A stretch of DNA of 64,000 bases. Origin: Streptomyces rimosus subsp. rimosus. GTDB taxonomy: Bacteria; Actinomycetota; Actinomycetes; Streptomycetales; Streptomycetaceae. Below are positions 49,419-58,400 of this stretch, piece after piece. The DNA is taken from positions 1 to 64,000 of the forward strand of contig NZ_JOCQ01000008.1 in assembly GCF_000720725.1 (NCBI RefSeq), given 5' to 3'. How positions within the stretch are numbered: position 1 is the stretch's first letter; each line of letters starts with the position of its first letter. The notes beneath the pieces are model-generated. The model was given only the letters and a program-made list of their open reading frames with translations. It was not told the DNA's origin and searched no databases. Position numbers and translations under genes: made by a program.

Positions 49419-50043
49419 GGACGGCCTGCACGCGCCGGTTGTCGTCCCTGGACGGCAGCAGCTGGAGCTTGCTGAAGATGTTGTTGATGTGCTTCCCGAT
49501 GGCCTTGTCGGTGACGAACAGCGACTCGGCGATGCCGGCGTTCGACTTGCCCTCCGCCATCAGGCCCAGCACCTCCAGCTCGCGCTGGGTCAGGCTGTCC
49601 AGCGGCTCCTGGCGCGCCCCGTTGTGCAGCAGTTTCTCGATCACCTTGGGGTCCATGGCCGTGCCGCCGTCCGCGACGCGGCGCACCGCCTCGATGAACT
49701 GGCCGCTGTTGAGCACCCGGTCCTTGAGGAGGTAGCCGACCGATCCGGTGCCGTCGGCGAGCAGTTCGCGGGCGTAGAGCTGCTCCACGTACTGGGACAG
49801 GACGAGGACGGGCAGCCCGGGGATCTGCCGGCGCGCTTCCAGCGCGACCTGGATGCCCTCGTCGGTGAAGGTGGGCGGTAACCGTACGTCCACGATGGCC
49901 ACGTCAGGGCGTTCGTCGATGAGCGCGCGCAGCAGCTCCGGCGCGTTGTCGACGGACGCGACGATGGTGCAGCCATGGGCCGCCAGAAGGCGTTCCATGC
50001 CTTCCCTCAGGAGGAAGAGGTCCTCCCCGAGGACGACGCGCAT
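49390..50043 (-). CDS. NarL/LuxR-family response regulator
   Basis: A 217-aa regulator. Receiver domain: LGEDLFLLREGM acid pocket, phospho-Asp52 in VAIVDVRLPP, Lys in GYLLKDRV. C-terminal LuxR helix-turn-helix: LTQRELEVLGLMAEGKSN, AIGKHINNIFSKLQL. The start is ATG 50043, spaced correctly from GGGAGG; an ATG 3 bp upstream is too close. No kinase gene is adjacent. The nearest NarL-type kinase is at 40731. It is located between the two halves of the biosynthetic cluster and may control it, perhaps through the palindrome at 43740. Confidence 0.92.
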   Translation of the reverse strand: MRVVLGEDLFLLREGMERLLAAHGCTIVASVDNAPELLRALIDERPDVAIVDVRLPPTFTDEGIQVALEARRQIPGLPVLVLSQYVEQLYARELLADGTGSVGYLLKDRVLNSGQFIEAVRRVADGGTAMDPKVIEKLLHNGARQEPLDSLTQRELEVLGLMAEGKSNAGIAESLFVTDKAIGKHINNIFSKLQLLPSRDDNRRVQAVLTYLNVATA

Positions 50044-50305
50044 CATGGCCTCCCCGCGGCAGCCGGTCGGTGACGCCGCCCACCGCACACAGCGCCTCTA
50101 TGAACCGGACTGTACCGCTCCCCCCTGACGGGCCGATGACGGATGAATGACGGATTCGGCCACCGGCCGGCCGACTCCAGCGGTAATCAAGTGGTCATCG
50201 AAACGTCAGTGGCGTCGGCAAGTGTGGTTTCCCGGCACCGATGCCCCCTGACGCGCCCGCGCACCGCGGTGCGGACGTCAGTCCCGGATCACTGGTGGAG
50301 TTTCC

Positions 50306-51349
50306 ATGCCCCCCTCTGGCACTGAGGTACCGTCCTTCTCCGTCATCTCGGGCGAGCAGGTCTCCCGAGTTCTGCACGGGCAGGAAAAGCAGATCGTCGA
50401 TCTGGTCGACTACGCCTACCGCGTGCACGGCGTCGGCGACACCGTCAATCCGCCCTCGTATTTCCTGAAGTTCGAGGACCGCCCGTCGGCGCGCATCATC
50501 GCGCTGCCCGCCTCCGTGGGCGGCGAGGTCGGCGTCGACGGCATCAAGTGGATTTCCAGTTTCCCCGAGAACATCGAGTCCGGCCTGCCGCGCGCCTCGG
50601 CCGTCCTCATCCTCAACGACCGCGACACCGGTTATCCGTTCGCCTGCATGGAGAGCTCCATCATCAGCGCGGTGCGCACGGCGGCCTCCGCCGCGCTGGC
50701 CGCCGACTGGCTGACCCGCGAGCGGGGCCGCCCCAAGCGCGTCGGATTCATCGGCACCGGTCTGATCGCCCGCTATATCCACACCTATCTCGCCGGTACC
50801 GGCTGGCAGTTCGACGAGATCGGCATCCACGACCTCAGCAATGAATACGCCGCGGGCTTCGAAGGCCATCTGCACGAGGCCGGCAGCACGGCGCGCACGG
50901 TGCTCCACGACTCGGCGGAGAGCCTGATCCGCAACAGCGACCTGGTCGTCTTCGCCACCGTCGCGGGCACCCCGCACGTCACCAGCCCGGCGTGGTTCGC
51001 GCACAACCCGGTGGTGCTCCACGTGTCGCTGCGCGACCTGGGCCCGGAGGTCATCAAGGCGTCGTCCAACTTCGTGGACGACGTGGAGCACGTACTGAAG
51101 GCCAACACCTCCGTGCACCTGGTCGAGCAGGAGGTCGGCAACCGCTATTTCATCAACGGCACCCTGCACAACGTGATGACGGGCATGGTGAAGATCCCGC
51201 GGGACCGCCCCGTCATCTTCTCGCCCTTCGGCCTGGGTGTCCTCGATCTGACCGTCGCCAAGCACGTATACGACGAACTCGTCACGAACCGCGGGCTGCA
51301 CACGGTCGACGGGTTCTTCCACGAGCTGTCCCGGCACGGGAAGAAATAG
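50306..51349 (+). CDS. sbnB: SbnB-like dehydrogenase for 2,3-diaminopropionate synthesis
   Basis: A 347-aa ornithine-cyclodeaminase-fold protein of the SbnB type: PPSYFLKFEDRPSARIIALPA, GIKWISSFPENIESGLPRASA, FACMESSIISAVRTAASAAL, and the NAD loop RVGFIGTGLIARYI. SbnB oxidatively cleaves N-(2-amino-2-carboxyethyl)-glutamate into L-2,3-diaminopropionate and 2-oxoglutarate. The FPEN motif and the SbnA neighbour 48 bp downstream distinguish it from ordinary ornithine cyclodeaminases. It opens the NRPS operon, which uses what look like diamino-acid A domains. A GGTGGAG site precedes the ATG. Confidence 0.92.
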   Translation: MPPSGTEVPSFSVISGEQVSRVLHGQEKQIVDLVDYAYRVHGVGDTVNPPSYFLKFEDRPSARIIALPASVGGEVGVDGIKWISSFPENIESGLPRASAVLILNDRDTGYPFACMESSIISAVRTAASAALAADWLTRERGRPKRVGFIGTGLIARYIHTYLAGTGWQFDEIGIHDLSNEYAAGFEGHLHEAGSTARTVLHDSAESLIRNSDLVVFATVAGTPHVTSPAWFAHNPVVLHVSLRDLGPEVIKASSNFVDDVEHVLKANTSVHLVEQEVGNRYFINGTLHNVMTGMVKIPRDRPVIFSPFGLGVLDLTVAKHVYDELVTNRGLHTVDGFFHELSRHGKK

Positions 51350-51397
51350 CCGCGGCCCCGTCACCGGACCACACGCCTGCGGTTGGGAGGACCGGAC

Positions 51398-52381
51398 GTG
51401 CCCGTTATATCCGCCCCGCACGAATTCAACGTGCCGGATCTCTTCGTGGACCTGAACAACGTCCTCGGAGAGAACCTCTATCTCAAGTGCGAAGGCTTCA
51501 ACTTCGCCGGATCCATCAAACTCAAGGCCGCCGTGGAGATGATCGCCCGCGGTGAGCGGGACGGCACCCTGCGGCCCGGCATGACCCTGGTCGAATCGTC
51601 CTCGGGCAATCTCGGCGTCGCGCTGAGCCTGGTGGCCCGCAGCAAGGGCTACGGCTTCGTGTGCGTCACCGACAGCCGGTGCACGCTCGCCAACCGGCAG
51701 CGCATGGAGAACCTCGGCGCCCAGGTGCGCATCGTCACCGAGCCCGACCCGGAGAGCGGCCTGCTCGGCGCCCGTATCCGCCTGGTGCGGGAACTGTGCG
51801 CGAGCGGCGACGGCTACGCATGGCTGAATCAGTACGCCAACCTCGGCAACTGGATGAGCCACTACCGCACCACCGGCCCCGAGATCGCCGCCCAGTTCCC
51901 CGATCTGGACGTGCTGTTCATCGGCGCGGGCACCACCGGCACCCTGATGGGCTGCGCCCGCTACTTCCGCGAGAAGCAGCCCTCGGTCACCGTCGTCGCC
52001 GTGGACAGCGTCGGCTCGGTCACCTTCGGCACCCCGGCCGCACCGCGCATGATCCCCGGCCTGGGCACCGGTGTCCGGCCGCAGATCCTGGACGAGTCGT
52101 ACGTGGATGACGTGGTGCACGTCCCCGAGACCGACACCGTCCGCATGTGCCACCACCTGGTCCGGCACGGTTACGTCCTCGGCGGCTCCACCGGCACCGT
52201 GCTCAGCGGCGCCCGGCGGTGGATCGCGGAGAACCGGCCGGAGCGGGACATCGTCGGCGTGGCCGTCTCGCCCGACCTGGGCGACCACTACCTGGACACC
52301 GTCTACCAGGAGAAGTGGCTCCAGGACATCTACGGCCTGACCCCGGACGAGCTGTCCGAGGCATCCCCGGCCACCGCGTAA
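51398..52381 (+). CDS. sbnA: SbnA-like cysteine-synthase-fold enzyme for diaminopropionate synthesis
   Basis: A 327-aa fold-II PLP enzyme: LYLKCEGFNFAGSIKLKAA with the PLP Lys (normally N-P-x-x-S-x-K), TLVESSSGNLGVALSLVA for phosphate/substrate, GAGTTGTLMGCARYF, and LGGSTGTVLSGA with the Ser contacting the pyridine ring. SbnA condenses O-phosphoserine with glutamate to N-(2-amino-2-carboxyethyl)-glutamate, the SbnB substrate. GTG 51398 is chosen because GGGAGG lies 7 bases upstream; a TTG 15 bp earlier is less likely. It lies 101 bp before the NRPS gene. Confidence 0.92.
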   Translation: MPVISAPHEFNVPDLFVDLNNVLGENLYLKCEGFNFAGSIKLKAAVEMIARGERDGTLRPGMTLVESSSGNLGVALSLVARSKGYGFVCVTDSRCTLANRQRMENLGAQVRIVTEPDPESGLLGARIRLVRELCASGDGYAWLNQYANLGNWMSHYRTTGPEIAAQFPDLDVLFIGAGTTGTLMGCARYFREKQPSVTVVAVDSVGSVTFGTPAAPRMIPGLGTGVRPQILDESYVDDVVHVPETDTVRMCHHLVRHGYVLGGSTGTVLSGARRWIAENRPERDIVGVAVSPDLGDHYLDTVYQEKWLQDIYGLTPDELSEASPATA

Positions 52382-52482
52382 CGACCCGGGCCGCCCGGCC
52401 GCCCGCCCATCCGCGTGTACGGGGCCGCCGGCCCGCCGCACCGAACCCTTCCCACCCGCAGGTCCTCCAGGAGGTTGCTGTC

Positions 52483-55400
52483 ATGACCGCACGTATCGAG
52501 CCGGGTCTGCCGCTCACCGCGGCCCAGACCGAGATCTGGTTCGACGAGCAGTTCGCCGACGGCGACCTGGCCTACAACATGGCCGACCACTTCGACATCC
52601 GCGGCCCGCTCGACGCCGCCCGCCTGGAGGCGGCGCTGCGGCTGGCCCTGGACGAGGCCGAGTGCTTCCGCGTCCGCCTCACCGAGGCGGACGGCGAGCC
52701 CCGGCAGACCGTCGAACCCCTGGAGAATCTGCCGTACACGACGGTCGACCTGAGCGGCGAGGACGACCCGCAGGCCGCGGCGCGCGCCTGGATGGCGCGG
52801 GACCTGGACCGCCCGATCGACGTCACGTCCTTCCCGCTGCTGCGGGCGGCGCTGCTCACCCTCGGCGCCGACCACGCGTACCTCTACCTGTGCGCGCACC
52901 ACATCGTCAGCGACAGCTTCGTGCGCCCGCTGTTCTACCGGCGGCTGGCCGACCTCTACACCGCCCTGCACGAGGGCCGCCCCACGGACGAGGGGCAGCT
53001 GCCGCCGCTGAAGACGCTGGTGGACGACGAGATCGCGTACGCGTCGTCGCGGCGCGCCGAGCGGGACCGCGCCTACTGGGCCCGTACCTACGCCGACGCG
53101 CCCGACCCGGTCAGCTTCTCCGGCCGCGAGCCGGTGCACGCGAGCGGCTTCCTGCGCCGCAGCACGACCCTGCCGCGCCCGGTGGTACAGCGCCTGCGCG
53201 CCCTCGCCGCCCGGGCCGAGGTCACCTGGCCGACGCTGGTCATCGCCGCCGCTGCCGCCTACACGCAGCGGCTGACCGGCGCCGACGAGATCCTGCTGAC
53301 CCTCCCGGTCAACGCGCGCACCAGCGCCGCCGGCCGCTCCGTACCCGGCATGGTCGCCAACTACCTGCCGCTGCGCGTCGCCGTCGCCCCCGGCGCCACA
53401 CCCGAGGGACTGCTGCGCACGGTCGCCGACGCGCTGCTGCGCACGCTGCGGCACCAGCGCTACCGGGGCGACCGGGTGCGCCGCGACATGGGCCTGCGCG
53501 CCGACGACCGGCGTCCGTTCGGCCCGTTCGTCAACGTCTTGCCGCCTGAGCCGGAGCTGACCTTCGGCCCCTGCGCGGTGACCCTCACCAACCTCTCCAC
53601 CGGCATCGTCAACGACTTCATGTTCTCGGTGTCCGACTCCTCGGGCGACGACGTGGAGATCCACCTCAACGCCAACCCCGAGCTGTACGGCGCCGCCGAC
53701 CTCGACGCCCACCGCGACCGCTTCGCCGCCTTCCTGGACGCCCTGTCCCAGGCGGCGCCCGACCGCCCGCTGGCGGGCGTCGGGGTTCTCACGGAGGCGG
53801 AGTCGCGGCGGCTGCTGGTGGAGTGGAACGCGACGGAGCGCGGTGGGGGCTTCGCGGGTGTGGTGGAACGGGTGCGGCAGCACGCTTTGGTGCGGCCGGA
53901 TGCGGTGGCTGTGGCCGATGGTGAGGTGCGGGTTACGTATGGCGCGCTGGCGGTGTGGGCGGATGGCGTTGCCGGTCGGCTGACGGAGGCCGGTGCCGGG
54001 CTGAGCTCGCTGGTGGCTGTGCTCGGCGAGCCCGGGGCCCGGTATGTGGGCGGTGTGCTGGGTGTATTGGGTGCGGGGGCGGCGTGGCTGCCGCTGGATG
54101 TGGATGCGCCGATCGCGCGGCAGACGGGGTTGCTGGCGGACAGTGGGGCGCGGTTCCTGCTGGCCGGGCCGGGGGAGGTGGCCCGGGCCGAGGAGATCGT
54201 GGCGGCGGCTGGTTCCGGCGTACGGGTGCTGGTGCTCGATGAGCCGTTCCCGGGGGCCGGGACGCGGGCGGAGGGTCTGCGGCCGGTCGCGGGTGGTGAG
54301 GACGATCTCGCGTATGTGATCTACACGTCGGGGTCCACGGGTCGTCCGAAGGGTGCGATGGTGCACCGGCGCGGCATGGTCAACCATCTGCTGGCCAAGG
54401 TCGAGGATCTGGCGATGGCCGAGGGCGATGTGCTGGTGCACAACGCGCCGGTGACGTTCGACATTTCGGTGTGGCAGATGCTTGCCGCGCTGGTGTCCGG
54501 TGGTACGACGCGGGTTGTGGACCGGGTGACCTCCGCCGATCCGGACGCCCTCTTCGAGGTGACCGTCTCCGAAGGCGTATCCGTCCTGGAGGTCGTGCCG
54601 TCGCTGCTGCGAGCGGCGCTGGATGCGTGGGAGACGGCGGGTGGCTTCCCGTCGTTGCCGAAGCTGCGCTACCTGGTGGTGACGGGTGAGGCGCTGCCGG
54701 TGGACGTGTGCCGCCGCTGGTTCGCCCGTTACCCGGGGATTCCGCTGGTCAACGCGTACGGTCCGACCGAGTGCTCGGACGACGTGACGCACGCGGTGCT
54801 CGACGCGTCGAGCGAGCTGGGCACGCGGACGCCGATCGGCCGGGTCGTGCGGAACACCCGGCTGTACGTGCTGGACGACGCGCTGCGGCCGGTTCCGGTG
54901 GGTGTCGCGGGTGAGCTGTATGTGGCGGGGACCGGCGTGGGTCGGGGGTACTTGGGCGATCCCGCGCGTACCGCCTCGACCTTCATGGCTGATCTCTTCG
55001 GCCCGCCCGGCGCGCGGATGTACCGGACCGGTGACCGCGTGGTCTACCGCCCGGACGGGCAGCTGGAGTTCCTGGAGCGCCGCGATCACCAGGTGAAGAT
55101 CCGGGGGCGCCGGATCGAGCTGGGCGAGATCGAGGCGGCGCTGCGGTCCGTCGAGGGTGTCACGGACGCGGCGGCGCAGGTCCACACCGACGCGGCCACC
55201 GGCCGCAAGCGCCTGGTCGGCTACCTGGTCGGCCCGGCCGGTGCGGAGGAGGTGCGTGCCGGGCTGGCGAAGGTGCTGCCCGAATACATGATCCCGGGCG
55301 AGTTCGTCGCGCTCGACGCCCTGCCGCTGACCGCGAACGGCAAGGTCGACCGCAAGGCCCTCACCGCCCCCGAGACGACCGCGGCGCCGACGGCCGAGGG

Positions 55401-58400
55401 CCGCGCTCCGCGCACCCCGCAGGAGGAAATCCTCTGCGCCGCCTTCGCCGAGGTGCTGAACCTGCCGTCCGTCGCCGCCGACGCCGACTTCTTCGCGCTC
55501 GGCGGGGACAGCATCAGCTCCATCCAGGTCGTCAGCCGCGCCCGTAAGGCGGGCCTGGTGTTCGCGCCGCGTGACGTGTTCCTGCGCAAGACCCCGGCCG
55601 CGCTCGCCACCGCTGCCCAGGCGGCGCAGGACGCGGCGGCGGTGGTCGGCACGGACGACGGTGTCGGCGAGCTGGAGATCATGCCGATCGCCCACCAGCT
55701 GCGGGAGGACGGCGGCCCGGTCGCCGGCCCGGTGGGCTCGTTCGCGCAGTACGTCGTCGTACGGGTCCCGGACCACGTGGACAGCGAGCGGCTGGCCCGC
55801 GCGCTGCACGCGGTGACCGACCGGCACGACGCGCTGCGGATGCAGCTGGACGTGCCCGTGGAGGGCCTGTGGACGCTGAAGGTACGGCCGCAGGGCAGCA
55901 CCGACCTGACGGGCGCGGTGTCCGAGGTCGCCGTACCGGCCGACACGGACGGTGACACCGTGGTCGTCGAGCAGGCCGCCGTCGCCCAGCGGCGCCTCGA
56001 CCCGACCGCCGGCCACCTGATCCAGGCCGTGCTGCTGGACGCCGGTCCCGGGCAGCCGCGCCGACTGCTCCTGATGGTGCACCACTTGGCTGTGGACGGC
56101 GTGTCCTGGCGGGTGCTGCTGCCCGACCTGGCCGCCGCCTGGTCGGCCGTCGAGGCGGACCGTACGCCGGAGCTCGCGCCGGTCGGCACCTCGTACCGGA
56201 GCTGGTCGCGCCTCCTGGCCGACGACGCGCGCACCGCCGCCCGTACCGCGGAGCTGCCGCTGTGGGCCGAGCACGCGAGCGCCCCGGACCCGCTGCCCGG
56301 CACGCGCGGCCTGGACGCCGCGCGGGACACCTACGCGACCGCCCGCCGCCTGCGGCTGGTCCTGCCCGCCGAGCAGACCGCGGCCCTGCTGACCGAGGTG
56401 GCTCCGGCGTTCCACGCCGAGATCAACGACGTACTGCTGACCGGGCTCGCGCTGGCGGTCGCCGACTGGCGCCGCCGTAAGCAGCTCGCGGACATCGGGG
56501 CCACGGACACGCTGATCGAACTGGAAGGCCACGGCCGCGAGCAGGTCGTGGACAACACCGACCTCTCCCGTACGGTCGGCTGGTTCACCAGCGCGTTCCC
56601 GGTCCGTCTCGCCCCCGGGGAGCTGGACTGGGACGAGGTGTGGGCGGGCGGCGACGCCGTCGGCAGCGTCTTCAAGCGGATCAAGGAGCAGCTGCGGGCC
56701 ATCCCCGACCACGGCCTCGGATACGGCCTGCTGCGCTACCTCAACCCGCAGACCAGCGCCCTGCTGGCCCGCCACCCGCGCCCGCGCATCGGCTTCAACT
56801 ACATGGGCCGGTTCGGGGCCGCCGGAGCGGCCGACTGGTCGCTGTCGGGCGAGGGCGCCGCGGTCGGCACCGCCGCCGCCCCGGAGATGCCGCTCCAGCA
56901 CGTCCTGGAGGTCACCCCGGTCACCGAGGACCGGCCCGACGGCCCGCACCTGGTCGCGGACTGGCTGTGGGCCGGGGAGATCCTGCCGGACGAGGACGCG
57001 CGGGACATCGCCCGTACCTGGTTCCGCGCGCTGGAACTGCTGGTGACCCACGCTGCCCGGCCCGGCGCGGGCGGCCGGGTGCCGTCGGACCTGCCCCTGG
57101 TGTCGGTGACGCAAGACGAACTCGACGCTTACGAGAGCGAGTTGACCGGACCCGGGCTGGCGGACGTGTTGCCGCTGGCGCCGCTCCAGAAGGGCCTGCT
57201 GTTCCTGTCCGAGTACGAGCGGGACGGCGACGGCGTGGACGCGTACGTCCTCCAGCTCGGCCTGGAACTGGGTGGTGACGTGGACGCCGCCCGGCTGCGC
57301 GCCGCCTGCGCGCAACTGCTGCACCGGCACCCCAACCTCCGGTCCACCTTCCGCCACCGCGAGTCCGGCGCGCCCGTCCAGCTCGTACCGAACACGGTGG
57401 AGGTGCCCTGGCGGGAGACGGACCTGAGCGCCGAGGCCGACGGCGGCGCTGCCGTCGCCCGCCTCGCCGACGAGGAACGCGCCCGCCGCTTCGACCTCTC
57501 CGACCCGGCACAGGCGCCCCTGATGCGCTTCGTACTGGCCCGCACCGGCCCGGACCGGCACCGCTTCCTCTGGACGATCCACCACAGCCTGGTGGACGGC
57601 TGGTCGATGCCGCTGCTGGTCAAGGAGCTGTTCACGCTGTACGCGGCGGACGCCCGTCCCGACGCGCTGCCCGAGCCCGCGCCCTACCGCGACTACCTCG
57701 CCTGGCTGGCCGGGCAGGACACCGAGGCGGCGCTCGCGGCCTGGAAGGACGCCCTGCACGGCGTCGAGGAGCCGACGCTGGCCGCCCCGGAGGGCGCCGG
57801 GCGCGCGGCCGTCCTCGCGGACACGGTCACCCTGCCGTTGCCCGAGCCGCTGACCACCGGCCTCGCCGCCTGGGCGCGCGACCGCGGCCTGACCCTGAAC
57901 ACCGTCTTCCAGGGCTGCTGGGCCCTGCTGCTGGGCAGCCTCACCGGCCGCGACGACATCGTGTTCGGCGCCGTCACCTCCGGCCGCCCGGCCGAGGTCC
58001 CCGGCGTCGAGAGCATGATCGGCCTGTTCCTCAACACGGTGCCGGTACGGGTACGGGCCCGGCCCGAGGAGACCGTCGCCGACCTGCTCGCCGGCATTCA
58101 GGAACGGCAGTCGGCCCTGATGCCGTACGAACACGTCGGCCTCGCCGAGATCCAGAACCGGGCCGGCATCGGCGACCTCTTCGACACCGTCCTGCTCTTC
58201 GAGAACTTCCCGCTGGACGAGGAGAGCGTGCGCGCCTCCGCCACCGGCCTGCGCCTCCTGGAGGCCGAGGCCCGCGACGGGCGGCACTACCCGCTGAGCC
58301 TGGCGGTCCTGCCCAGCCCCGGCAACCGGCTGGACCTGCGCTTCGACTACGCGCCCGACCTGTTCACCGAGGACGCCGTCACGCGCCTCGCAGGCCGGCT

